From Pseudomonadota bacterium (lineage in GTDB: Bacteria > Pseudomonadota > Gammaproteobacteria > Ga0077536), in contig JADJYF010000016.1 in NCBI GenBank assembly GCA_016719885.1, positions 62,001 through 126,000 on the forward strand: a stretch of 64,000 nucleotides of DNA, in the 5' to 3' direction. This document shows, in pieces, positions 8,417 to 15,505 of the stretch; positions within the stretch are counted from its first letter, which is position 1, and each line of letters opens with the position of its first letter. The position numbers and the translations under genes were made by a program. A model generated the notes under the pieces. The model saw nothing but the letters and a program-made list of their open reading frames with translations, searched no databases and had not been told where the DNA came from.

Positions 8417-10021
8417 TCATTTCATCAGTTCGTCGAGCTTTTCGCGCAGCAGCCGCTTGTTGAACTTGCCGACGCCGGTCTTCGGGATCTCGTCGAGATA
8501 GACCAGGCGATCGGGCAGCCACCACTTGGCGAAGCCTGCGTTCAACAGATGCTGGCGCAAGGCGTCTTCGCTCGGCCGCTCGCTGCCACGCGCGACGATG
8601 AAGGCGATGGGGCGTTCCAGCCACTTGTCGTGCGGCATGCCCACCACGGTCGCTTCGCGCAGCGCGCCGTGGGCCATCAACGAATTCTCGAGATCGACCG
8701 AGGAAATCCACTCGCCGCCGCTTTTGATCAGATCCTTGGCCCTGTCGACCAGTTTCATCACGCCGTCCTGGTTGACCGAAGCGATGTCGCCGCTCTTCCA
8801 CCAGCCGTCGATGAAGCTCTCGGCGCTGCGCGGCTCATTGATGTAGCTGGTCGCGATCCACGGCCCGCGCACGTAGACCTCGCCGATGGCCTTGTCGTCC
8901 CACGGCACGGCGTTGCCGTCGTCGTCCAGAACCTTGCGTTCCACCGCCGGCGCGGGAATGCCCTGGCGCACGCGGATCGCTATCTTGTCGTCGACCGACA
9001 GGTCTTCCTGATCACCGCGGATGTAGGTGAGGGTGGCAAGCGGCGCGCATTCGGTCGAGCCCCAGGCCGTCAAGATCGGCACGCCGTGCTTCTCTTGGTA
9101 ATACTTCATGACCGCGGCCGGCGTCGCCGAGCCGCCCAGCAGCAAGCCGCGCAGGCTGGAGATATCTCGTGGTTCGCTCTGCAACAGGTTCATCATGTCG
9201 ATGCCGACCGTCACCGCGCCATGGGCGAAGGTCACGCGCTGGCTGGCGATGAGATCGAGGTTGTCGGCGGCATGCGGGCGTTCGCCCGGAAATACGAACT
9301 TCGCGCCGACCCACACGCCGGCAAACGGTACGCCCCAGGAATTGACGTGGAACATCGGTGCGATCGGCATCAGCACGTCTTTTTCCGACATGGCCATGCC
9401 GTCGACATGGCTCAACATCATCGAGTGCAGGGTCAGGCCGCGATGCGAATAGACCACGCCCTTGGGGTTGCCGGTGGTGGCGGAGGTGAAGCAGATCGAG
9501 GCCGGCGCGTCTTCGTCGATGTCGGCGAAGCGCGCCTCGGGGTCGCCGCGTTCCAGCAGCTGCTCGTAGTTGATGAGATTCGGAATGCTGGAAGGCGGCG
9601 TGTGATCGGACAGGATCACGTAGCTGGTGACGGTCTTCAGCAGCGGCACCAGCTGTTCGACGGTGGCGAGCAGGTCGGGCGAGAAGAACACCGCCTTGTC
9701 CTCGGCGTGATTCATGGTGTAGGCGATGTGTTCATCGGACAGGCGCAGGTTGGCGGTGTGCAGCACCGAGCCGGCGCAGGGAATGCCGAAATAGAGTTCG
9801 AGGTGATGATGGGTGTTCCAGGCCAGCGTGGCGGCCTTGTCACCGGGTGCCACGCCCAGCGTCTGCAAGGCGCTCGACAGGCGTCGCACGCGTTGGCAGA
9901 AGTCGGCATAGGTGTAGCGAAACAGGCTGCCGTCGCTGTTGCGCGAGACGATTTCCTTGCGCGGGAAGTACTGCTCGGGGCGTTCGACGACGCGCACGAG
10001 GTTCAAATTGTAACTGGCCAT
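8417..10021 (-). CDS. Long-chain fatty-acid-CoA ligase / AMP-dependent synthetase
   Basis: Adenylate-forming enzyme that activates a carboxylic acid, probably a medium- or long-chain fatty acid, to its CoA thioester. At 534 aa it has the usual family length. The AMP-binding P-loop-like motif is ICFTSATTGNPKGVVYSHRG, followed by the adenine-site WGSTECAPL, VYVRGPWI, the SGGEW hinge and the C-terminal lysine region KTGVGKFNKR. The last matches the catalytic PKTxxGKxxK motif. The start is ATG at MASYNLNL; a 12-codon upstream extension is possible but unsupported. It stands alone, convergent with the flavoprotein. Acyl chain specificity cannot be read from sequence. Confidence 0.9.
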   Translation of the reverse strand: MASYNLNLVRVVERPEQYFPRKEIVSRNSDGSLFRYTYADFCQRVRRLSSALQTLGVAPGDKAATLAWNTHHHLELYFGIPCAGSVLHTANLRLSDEHIAYTMNHAEDKAVFFSPDLLATVEQLVPLLKTVTSYVILSDHTPPSSIPNLINYEQLLERGDPEARFADIDEDAPASICFTSATTGNPKGVVYSHRGLTLHSMMLSHVDGMAMSEKDVLMPIAPMFHVNSWGVPFAGVWVGAKFVFPGERPHAADNLDLIASQRVTFAHGAVTVGIDMMNLLQSEPRDISSLRGLLLGGSATPAAVMKYYQEKHGVPILTAWGSTECAPLATLTYIRGDQEDLSVDDKIAIRVRQGIPAPAVERKVLDDDGNAVPWDDKAIGEVYVRGPWIATSYINEPRSAESFIDGWWKSGDIASVNQDGVMKLVDRAKDLIKSGGEWISSVDLENSLMAHGALREATVVGMPHDKWLERPIAFIVARGSERPSEDALRQHLLNAGFAKWWLPDRLVYLDEIPKTGVGKFNKRLLREKLDELMK

Positions 10022-10150
10022 GGGATGTCCTGATTGCGGTGTGTGTCGCCGGCCCACCGCGGGGCGGCGCCGGGCAGCGCCACCATAGAAAAATTATCAG
10101 GCTATTGCCAGCGGGGGTGTCAGGAGGACGCGGCCGTCGCGCGATGCGTT

Positions 10151-10231
10151 GTAGGTGCGAATTCATTCGCACATTCGAACCAGCTCCGCGACGCCGTGCC
10201 CGCGTCAGTGTGCGAGTGAATTCGCACCTAC
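10151..10231. repeat. REP-like palindrome pair (REPIN) at the end of ycgR
   Basis: Two 23-bp arms in inverted orientation (10151-10173 and 10209-10231) around a 35-bp spacer. Each arm reads GTAGGTGCGAATTCA(T/C)TCGC and is itself an imperfect palindrome. The arms differ at one position. The right arm contributes the TAG stop of the flanking ycgR gene. At least four relatives occur in intergenic sites of this window. Confidence 0.8.
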
Positions 10232-10980
10232 ACGCCGCGCCGCCGCAGGCGCGCGAGTTCGGCCACGCAGTGCTGCAGTTGCCGTTCACCATCCACGTCG
10301 AGTTCGATGAAGCAGGCGCCGACGCGCGGTGCGCTGCGTGCGCGGGACGGCAGGATATGGCGTACATCGACCGCGGCGTGCAGGGTGCCGTGGCCGGGCA
10401 GATCGATTTCACAGGCGGTCGGTCGACCGCCGTCGTGGCGGATGGTGGCGATGTCGCCCGACAGCAGGCGCGCGCTGAAGCCGCCCGGCGAGAGGTCGCG
10501 GATCTCGCCGCGTACCCAGCCGCCGCCGCGGGTTTCGAAACGCACCGGCACGCCGCGGTTCAAGGGTACCGTGAAGCGCAGTTCGCGACGCCGCTGCGGA
10601 TACTCGATTTCGTCCGGGTAGCGAACCTTGTAGTAGGGCAGGCCATGCTGGCTGCCGCGCGCGAGGATGCGGCTGGTGAATTTCACTTCCATGCCCTGCA
10701 CGCGGGTGCGCAGCCTGAGGCCGGGCAGGCGCGTCGCGAGGGCGTCGCCGCTGGCGGGTGTCAGCGCATCGATGACCAGGTAGCCCTTGTCGGGCAGCAG
10801 TTCGATGACCGCGCTCTGGTAGGCGGACGGATCGCCATCCAGGCGTACGTCGATCAGGCAGTGGGTTTCAAAGATTTTCTTCAGCAGCAGGTGGCGCGCT
10901 TCGCGCGGGTCGACCACTTCGACCATGCCATCGGCCATCAGCACGCGGTCGCGTGCGGCGTCGTCCTCGCGCAGTTCCAT
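10228..10980 (-). CDS. ycgR: PilZ-domain flagellar brake protein (YcgR-like)
   Basis: YcgR binds c-di-GMP and slows the flagellar motor by contacting the stator or switch. The 250-aa protein has the YcgR N-domain (about 10-115) and a PilZ domain (about 120-240). The PilZ domain carries the RxxxR c-di-GMP motif (QRRRELRF) and the D-x-S-x-x-G motif (RDLSPGGFSARL), so ligand binding looks intact. It is the last gene of the flgA-flgM-flgN-ycgR series, 21 bp after flgN, and ends inside a REP-like repeat. Its position ties c-di-GMP control to the flagellar regulon; together with the HD-GYP protein it suggests local c-di-GMP signalling. Confidence 0.88.
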   Translation of the reverse strand: MELREDDAARDRVLMADGMVEVVDPREARHLLLKKIFETHCLIDVRLDGDPSAYQSAVIELLPDKGYLVIDALTPASGDALATRLPGLRLRTRVQGMEVKFTSRILARGSQHGLPYYKVRYPDEIEYPQRRRELRFTVPLNRGVPVRFETRGGGWVRGEIRDLSPGGFSARLLSGDIATIRHDGGRPTACEIDLPGHGTLHAAVDVRHILPSRARSAPRVGACFIELDVDGERQLQHCVAELARLRRRGV

Positions 10981-11001
10981 GCCAGCCGGCTTGCGGACTT
11001 G

Positions 11002-11415
11002 TCAGGCGAGTCCGACCGGACGCCCGCCGGGGCTGCGGTGCAAGCGTCCGCTGGCGTCGTAGGTGGCCTGGGTGCGCGTTCCGCCGCGCAGGGTCTCGAG
11101 CAGACGCCCGGCCATGTTGCGATTCAGTTCGATGGCGCCGCCGTTGACGCGGTTGGCCTGAGCGCAGGCGCGCGCCTGGCGCTCCAGCTTGCCGAGCGTC
11201 TGGCGGTCGAGTTTGCCGCCCGCCCGGCAATATTTGCCGGTCGCGGTCTCCAGCGCGGACACCAGTTCGAGCTTGCGCGCGGCGGCGGCCTCCAGGCCTT
11301 CGCTGTCGCGCTGGCGCAGGGCTTTCAGCTCCGTCGCCAGCACTTCGGACAGTTCGTCGAGCAGGGCGCCCAATTCGTCGCGCAGTCCTTCCAGGGCTGA
11401 CGGCGAGGTGCTCAT
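11002..11415 (-). CDS. flgN: FlgN, flagellar export chaperone for hook-filament junction proteins
   Basis: Small cytoplasmic chaperone that escorts FlgK and FlgL to the export gate. The product has 137 residues, nearly all helical, with the long amphipathic helices of FlgN (LLDELSEVLATELKALRQRD, then KLDRQTLGKLERQARACAQA) and an unstructured C-terminus. The NRVNGGAIELNRNMAGRLL segment resembles the conserved FlgN C-terminal region. It lies 5 bp downstream of flgM, the conserved partner order. Its clients flgK and flgL are in the divergent operon. Confidence 0.88.
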   Translation of the reverse strand: MSTSPSALEGLRDELGALLDELSEVLATELKALRQRDSEGLEAAAARKLELVSALETATGKYCRAGGKLDRQTLGKLERQARACAQANRVNGGAIELNRNMAGRLLETLRGGTRTQATYDASGRLHRSPGGRPVGLA

Positions 11416-11420
11416 GCGTG

Positions 11421-11738
11421 TCAGCCTGCCTGGCCGCTACGACCCAGCTGGGTCTCGAACGCCGTCAGCTTGTCGGCAATCTTGGCGTCGTCGATGCGGT
11501 AATCACCGCTCTCGATGGCGGATTTGAGTTCGGCCACGCGGACCTTGTCGACCTCCGGCAACTGCGCCACGGAATCCGTGAGGTGCTGCAAGCGGGCGGC
11601 AAGATCGGTCAGTGTGACCACGTCGGAGGACTTAGGCGTCTCAGTCGCAGCGACCGTGGACGGGCCACCGACTTTACGCAAGCCAGCGTCAACCGCAGCC
11701 ACGTTCTGCGCTCCGGTTCCTTTGATTTCAGCAACCAT
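11421..11738 (-). CDS. flgM: FlgM, anti-sigma-28 factor
   Basis: Binds FliA and holds late flagellar genes off until it is exported through the finished hook-basal body. It is 105 aa, with a disordered N-terminal half and two conserved C-terminal helices (KVRVAELKSAIESGDYRIDD and AKIADKLTAFE), which are the FliA-binding part. FliA is encoded later in the window. It lies between flgA and flgN. A candidate sigma-28 promoter just upstream would give the usual FliA-FlgM feedback in addition to read-through from the sigma-54 promoter of flgA. Confidence 0.92.
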   Translation of the reverse strand: MVAEIKGTGAQNVAAVDAGLRKVGGPSTVAATETPKSSDVVTLTDLAARLQHLTDSVAQLPEVDKVRVAELKSAIESGDYRIDDAKIADKLTAFETQLGRSGQAG

Positions 11739-11769
11739 GTGTTCTTTATCCCCTAGATGGACGGTCCAT

Positions 11770-11797
11770 TTAGCGGCGCTTGCGCCGCGTTCCTTTA
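11770..11797 (-). promoter_or_regulatory. Candidate sigma-28 promoter of flgM
   Basis: On the minus strand TAAAGGAA is followed after 12 bp by GCCGCTAA, close to the FliA consensus TAAAGTTT-N11-GCCGATAA but with one -10 mismatch and one extra spacer base. It lies 31 bp before the flgM start. A short palindrome (GCGGCGCTTGCGCCGC, 11773-11788) overlaps it. Moderate-to-weak evidence. Confidence 0.35.
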
Positions 11798-11873
11798 GCC
11801 TTGACTGGCCATTTGCGATCTCGGTCGCATAAATAATTCAGTCATGTTTTCGCGAGCTTGGCGCGCATGGCGG

Positions 11874-12572
11874 TTACAGTACCGCACCCACCTGAACGAC
11901 CACCATCCCGTCGGCGTTGACCACGCCTTCGACCACCCGTTTGGAGTTCAGGTTGCGCACCGATACGCGGTCGCCGATCGCGCCATCCTTCAAGGCCTGA
12001 CCTTTGACCCGCACGTTGATGGTGGCGCCGCCGCTGGCAATGATGACTTGGTCACCGCGTTTGACCAGGCGCGGCAACATCACGTTGCCGTCGCCCAGTA
12101 CCTGGTCCGGCGCGATGGCGCGGGCCGCGACACGGCCGACCGCGGCCGCCGCGTCGTTCAAGTAATCGGGTCGCGCGCCGTTGACCCGGCGACGCGCGAG
12201 CCTCACGTCATCGGCGCCGATGACCGCGCCGCGCGCCAGTCCGCGCGTGGCGACCACCACCTCGGCGAAGCGCGCGATATCGACCGGTACGTACAAGGAC
12301 CACGGCTTGTCGCCCTCGCAACGTACCTCGACCGCGTTCGGCCCGCCGGCGCGCGGCTCGCGGCTGAATCGCATCTTGAGCGCGTTGCCGCAGGCGGCGA
12401 GGCGCAGGCGCGGATCGAGCCGGCCGAGCGTGATTTCACTGTCGGCGTCATTACCTGAGCCGGCGGCGACGAAACCCTTGACCGCGGCCTCGATGGCGGC
12501 GAGGGACTGGATGTCGGCGGCCTGGGCAGCGGTGGCCAGCATCAACAGCACGATGGGCAGCAGTTTGTTCAT
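11874..12572 (-). CDS. flgA: FlgA, P-ring assembly chaperone
   Basis: Periplasmic chaperone that helps FlgI form the P-ring around the rod. A cleavable signal peptide is visible (MNKLLPIVLLMLATAAQA), which fixes the start; an upstream in-frame ATG would precede it with a Pro/Arg-rich stretch. The 232-aa product ends with the SAF/FlgA C-terminal fold, including VLGDGNVMLPRLVKRGDQV and VRNLNSKRVVEGVVNADGMV, both well conserved in the family. It is first in the flgA-flgM-flgN-ycgR operon, behind a sigma-54 promoter and divergent from cheV. Confidence 0.93.
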   Translation of the reverse strand: MNKLLPIVLLMLATAAQAADIQSLAAIEAAVKGFVAAGSGNDADSEITLGRLDPRLRLAACGNALKMRFSREPRAGGPNAVEVRCEGDKPWSLYVPVDIARFAEVVVATRGLARGAVIGADDVRLARRRVNGARPDYLNDAAAAVGRVAARAIAPDQVLGDGNVMLPRLVKRGDQVIIASGGATINVRVKGQALKDGAIGDRVSVRNLNSKRVVEGVVNADGMVVVQVGAVL

Positions 12573-12635
12573 GGGCGGTGGCGGTTCCCTGCGGGGCTTG
12601 GCCCCGATCCGATTCAATTGGTCTGCCGAAAAATA

Positions 12636-12651
12636 TGCAAGCGCCGTGCCG
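12636..12651 (-). promoter_or_regulatory. Sigma-54 promoter of the flgAMN operon
   Basis: The minus strand reads CGGCACG-GCGC-TTGCA, matching TGGCACG-N4-TTGCA with one mismatch and exact GG-N10-GC spacing. It lies 64 bp upstream of the flgA ATG. FleQ, encoded in the window, is the expected activator. Confidence 0.75.
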
Positions 12652-12664
12652 CACCGCGCGCTCG

Positions 12665-12684
12665 TTGCGAATTCACGCCCCTAC
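12665..12684. repeat. Single REP-like arm in the flgA-cheV divergent region
   Basis: On the minus strand it reads GTAGGGGCGTGAATTCGCAA, a diverged version of the GTAGGTGCGAATTC repeat family. No inverted partner is visible nearby. Its edge abuts the sigma-28 promoter of cheV. Confidence 0.45.
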
Positions 12685-12711
12685 TAAAGAGTGCCGGGGC
12701 CACGCCGATAC
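12685..12711 (+). promoter_or_regulatory. Sigma-28 (FliA) promoter of cheV
   Basis: TAAAGAGT, 11 bp, GCCGATAC: near-perfect match to TAAAGTTT-N11-GCCGATAA with correct spacing, 34 bp before the cheV start codon. This places cheV in the late FliA/FlgM-controlled class. Confidence 0.8.
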
Positions 12712-12745
12712 CCGCCATATCTTTCAGTGCGCGCGAGGATGCGAC

Positions 12746-13663
12746 ATGTCTAGTGTGATGGAGGGCGTGGACCGCCTGACACGTATCGCGGGTCAGAATC
12801 GCGTCGAACTGCTGCTGTTTCAACTCGGGCCGGCCCAGACCTTCGGCATCAACGTCTTCAAGGTGCGCGAGGTACTGAAATGCCCGCAGCTGCGGCGCGT
12901 GCCGCAGTCCAATCGGCACGTGTGCGGCGTCATGCATACGCGCGGCCGCACGGTGACCGTGATCGATCTGGCCTCGGTGCTGGGCATGCCGCCCCTGGCC
13001 GGGCGCGAAGACGAATTCGTCGTCATCACCGAATACAACGGCCGTGTGCAGGGCTACCTGGTGGCCAAGGTCGAGCGCATCGTCAACTTGCGCTGGGACG
13101 AGATCAATCCGCCGCCGCGCGGCATCGGCGAGACCAACTACCTGACCGCGGTGGTGACGGTCGACAGCCGCCTGATCGAAATCCTCGACGTCGAGCGGGT
13201 GTTGGCCGAAATCGTCGGCGTGGACGACACCGTGTCGGCCAACCTGTGTGAAGAGAACACCTCCGCCGGTCGCCCGCACCACGTGTTCGTGGCCGACGAC
13301 TCGATGGTCGCGCGCAAGCAGATCACCAAGGTCCTGGACCAGATCGGCTTTACCTATGATGTCGCGGAAAATGGCCGCGAGGCCTGGGACATGCTGAAGG
13401 CCGCCGCCGCTGAACAGCCGATATTGAGCAAGTACGGGATGGTCATCTCCGACATCGAAATGCCGGAAATGGATGGCTATACGCTGACCAAGGCGATCAA
13501 GTCCGACAGCGAGTTGAAGTCGCTCTACGTGTGCCTGCACACCTCGCTGTCGGGCAGCTTCAACCAGTCCATGGCCGAGAGCGTGGGCGCCGACCGCCTG
13601 GTGCCGAAGTTCGTCGCCGACGACCTGGCCATGGTGGTGCGCGAGGTCGTGCTAGGCGAGTGA
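12746..13663 (+). CDS. cheV: CheV, CheW-receiver fusion coupling protein
   Basis: Chemotaxis coupling protein linking receptors to CheA, with a phosphorylatable receiver thought to help adaptation. Residues about 20-165 are a CheW domain (FGINVFKVREVLKC, MHTRGRTVTVIDLASVLG). Residues about 175-300 form a receiver with acidic pocket VADDS, phospho-acceptor Asp236 in VISDIEMPEMDG, the LHTSLSG switch segment and VPKFVADDL with the conserved Lys. The start (MSSVMEGVDR) is set by GAGGA upstream. It is transcribed from a sigma-28 promoter. In Pseudomonas-type clusters cheR follows cheV; here only a 308-bp non-coding region precedes flgB. Confidence 0.94.
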   Translation: MSSVMEGVDRLTRIAGQNRVELLLFQLGPAQTFGINVFKVREVLKCPQLRRVPQSNRHVCGVMHTRGRTVTVIDLASVLGMPPLAGREDEFVVITEYNGRVQGYLVAKVERIVNLRWDEINPPPRGIGETNYLTAVVTVDSRLIEILDVERVLAEIVGVDDTVSANLCEENTSAGRPHHVFVADDSMVARKQITKVLDQIGFTYDVAENGREAWDMLKAAAAEQPILSKYGMVISDIEMPEMDGYTLTKAIKSDSELKSLYVCLHTSLSGSFNQSMAESVGADRLVPKFVADDLAMVVREVVLGE

Positions 13664-13694
13664 GCCAGCCCATCAACGCCTCTTCGGCCCCCCT

Positions 13695-13776
13695 GCAGGT
13701 CCGAATTCATTCGGACATTCGCGGCGGGGCGTTAGCGCCTCGCGCCCCATTTCAATGTCCGATTGAATTCGGATCC
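13695..13776. repeat. REP-like palindrome pair, GTCCGA subtype, between cheV and flgB
   Basis: Inverted arms around GTCCGAATTCATTCGGACAT (13699-13718) and AATGTCCGATTGAATTCGGA (13754-13773), separated by a GC-rich spacer. Relative to the other copies, GTGCGA...TCGCAC has become GTCCGA...TCGGAC, a paired change that keeps the palindrome. The 308-bp cheV-flgB gap contains this element and the flgB promoter; I see no gene in it. Confidence 0.75.
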
Positions 13777-13917
13777 ACGGAACATCGATTCCCCCGGCAA
13801 TCCGCTCCCCCTCCCTCTCCCTGATTGCCGCCACACCCGGCAGAGCGTTGCCGCTTCAATCGCTACCGCTACCGGCAATGCCCTGAAAAACCGCGTCAGG
13901 GCGCGGTTTGTCACTCT

Positions 13918-13933
13918 TGGCACACTCTTCGCA
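13918..13933 (+). promoter_or_regulatory. Sigma-54 promoter of the flgB operon
   Basis: TGGCACA-CTCT-TCGCA: one mismatch in each half relative to TGGCACG-N4-TTGCA, with exact GG-N10-GC spacing. It lies 38 bp before the flgB start. Likely activated by FleQ, or by FleR as for rod/hook genes in pseudomonads. Confidence 0.7.
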
Positions 13934-13971
13934 TTCTTGTTCGCAGCGAAACCGTGACAAGAGCGAACAGC

Positions 13972-14357
13972 ATGTCCAACTCCATCAACGTCTTCGGCAT
14001 CCACACCCAGGCCCTGGCCCTGCGTGCGCGTCGTGCCGAAGTGTTGGCGACCAACCTCGCCAACGCCGACACCCCGGCTACCAGGCGCGCGACCTCGACT
14101 TCGCCGCGGTGCTGGCCGGCGAGGGCGGCGAGGGCGCGATGCTGACCACCGACCTGCGCCACCTGGGCGGCGTCGACGCGGATTTCAGCCATGCACTGCG
14201 CTATCGCGACCCGCTGCAGGCCTCGCTCGATCAGAACACCGTCGACGTGCAGGCCGAACGCGCGGCCTTCACCGACAACGCGATGCGTTACCAGGCCAGC
14301 CTCACGTTCCTGAACGGGCGCATCCGCGGCCTGTTGTCGGCGCTGCGCGGAGAATAA
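13972..14357 (+). CDS. flgB: FlgB proximal rod protein, interrupted by a -1 frameshift
   Basis: Proximal rod subunit of the basal body. The first 35 or so codons encode a normal FlgB N-terminus (ALALRARRAEVLATNLANAD, then TP). The family's GYQARDLDF continuation is then found in another frame, which runs to RGLLSALRGE at the expected end. Family proteins have the order ANADTPGYxARD. The sequence here reads CACCCCGGCTACCAG where one more G (CCCCGGG) would restore frame, placing the lesion near 14076-14077. The coding potential on both sides is intact, which suggests a sequencing or assembly indel in a C/G run, or a very recent mutation. It is first in the rod-hook operon, and flgC starts 3 bp after the stop. 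Confidence 0.85.
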
Positions 14358-14359
14358 GC

Positions 14360-14779
14360 ATGTCGCTGTTCAACATCTTCAACATCGCCGGCACCGCGCT
14401 CAACGCGCAGAGCCTGCGCCTGAACACCACCGCCAGCAACATGGCCAACGCCAACAGCGCCTCCAGCAGCAGCGGCAAGACCTACCGCGCGCGCGAGCCG
14501 GTGTTCGAACCGATGCTGGCCGATGCGCTGGATCCCAACGGCGCGGCCGCGGCCGGCGTCAAGGTCAGCGGCATCGTCGAGAGCCAGGCGCCGCTGCGTC
14601 ATGAATACCAGCCGGGCAGCCCGCTGGCCGACGCCGACGGTTACGTCTTCCTGCCCAACGTCAACGTGGTCGAGGAAATGGCCAACATGATTTCCGCATC
14701 CCGCAGCTACCAGACCAACGTCGAGGTGATGGAAGCCTCGAAGCGCATGCTGCAACAGACCCTGGCCCTCGGCCAGTAA
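14360..14779 (+). CDS. flgC: FlgC, proximal rod protein
   Basis: Rod subunit assembled in the periplasm after export by the flagellar type III system. The 139-aa protein has the rod/hook family N-terminal motif (FNIAGTALNAQSLRLNTTAS with NMANAN) and the conserved C-terminal helix (ANMISASRSYQTNVEVMEAS, ending KRMLQQTLALGQ). The N- and C-terminal heptads form the coiled coil of the rod. The ATG lies 3 bp beyond the flgB stop, so translational coupling is likely. Confidence 0.95.
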   Translation: MSLFNIFNIAGTALNAQSLRLNTTASNMANANSASSSSGKTYRAREPVFEPMLADALDPNGAAAAGVKVSGIVESQAPLRHEYQPGSPLADADGYVFLPNVNVVEEMANMISASRSYQTNVEVMEASKRMLQQTLALGQ

Positions 14780-14797
14780 GGCGAGAGAGTACACACC

Positions 14798-15478
14798 ATG
14801 GACAAGTCCACCACCATCCAGCCTTCGGTGCTTGATCAGTACACGACCAAGAACACCGACAACGTTGGCGCCAAGAAGACCGAACTCGATCAGCAGGCGT
14901 TCCTGAACCTGATGGTCACGCAGCTCAAGAACCAGGACCCGACCAAGCCGATGGAGAGCGCCGAGTTCCTGAGTCAGATCGCGCAGTTCGGCACCGTCAA
15001 CGGCATTTCCGGTTTGCAGAAGTCGTTGACGACCATGGCCACCGCGCTGTCGTCCAGCCAGGCCCTGCAGGCTTCGACCATGGTCGGGCGCGACGTCATC
15101 ATTCCGCGCGACAACTTCAGCCTCAAGGCCGGCAGCAAGGCGCCGGTGTCGGCGGTGCTGCCGAGCAACGCGTCCAACGTCAATATCAGCATTTCCGACA
15201 GCAGCGGTCAGCAGGTTTTCCACACCAGCCTCGGCGCCAGGAGCGCCGGCAACCTGCACTACGACTGGAACGGTCTGCGCGACAACGGTCAAGCCGCCGC
15301 CAGCGGCGAGTACACGGTCAAGATCAGCGCCGTCATCGATAACGTTTCAACCGCGCTGACGCCCGCCGTCACCGCGCGCGTCGACAGCGTCACGCTCGGT
15401 CGCAACGGTCTGCCGCCGACGCTCAACGTCGACGGTTACGGCGCGGTCGATATGGCCGACGTCCTCGAAATCCAATAG
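14798..15478 (+). CDS. flgD: FlgD, hook cap / scaffolding protein
   Basis: Caps the growing hook and is removed when the hook is complete. The N-terminal conserved region (LDQQAFLNLMVTQLKNQDPT, then KPMESAEFLSQIAQF) is the FlgD signature. The C-terminal half has the FlgD Ig-like and Tudor-like domains (HYDWNGLRDNGQAAASGEYT). The 226-aa length is normal. It sits between flgC and flgE as in most bacteria. Confidence 0.95.
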   Translation: MDKSTTIQPSVLDQYTTKNTDNVGAKKTELDQQAFLNLMVTQLKNQDPTKPMESAEFLSQIAQFGTVNGISGLQKSLTTMATALSSSQALQASTMVGRDVIIPRDNFSLKAGSKAPVSAVLPSNASNVNISISDSSGQQVFHTSLGARSAGNLHYDWNGLRDNGQAAASGEYTVKISAVIDNVSTALTPAVTARVDSVTLGRNGLPPTLNVDGYGAVDMADVLEIQ

Positions 15479-15505
15479 CCCACACAGCAACACTCGGAGC
15501 CCAAC

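Noticed and set aside
11773..11788. Palindrome GCGGCGCTTGCGCCGC as terminator of flgA
   Set aside because: The loop is only 2 nt and no T-tract follows on either strand; it is more likely an operator or chance.
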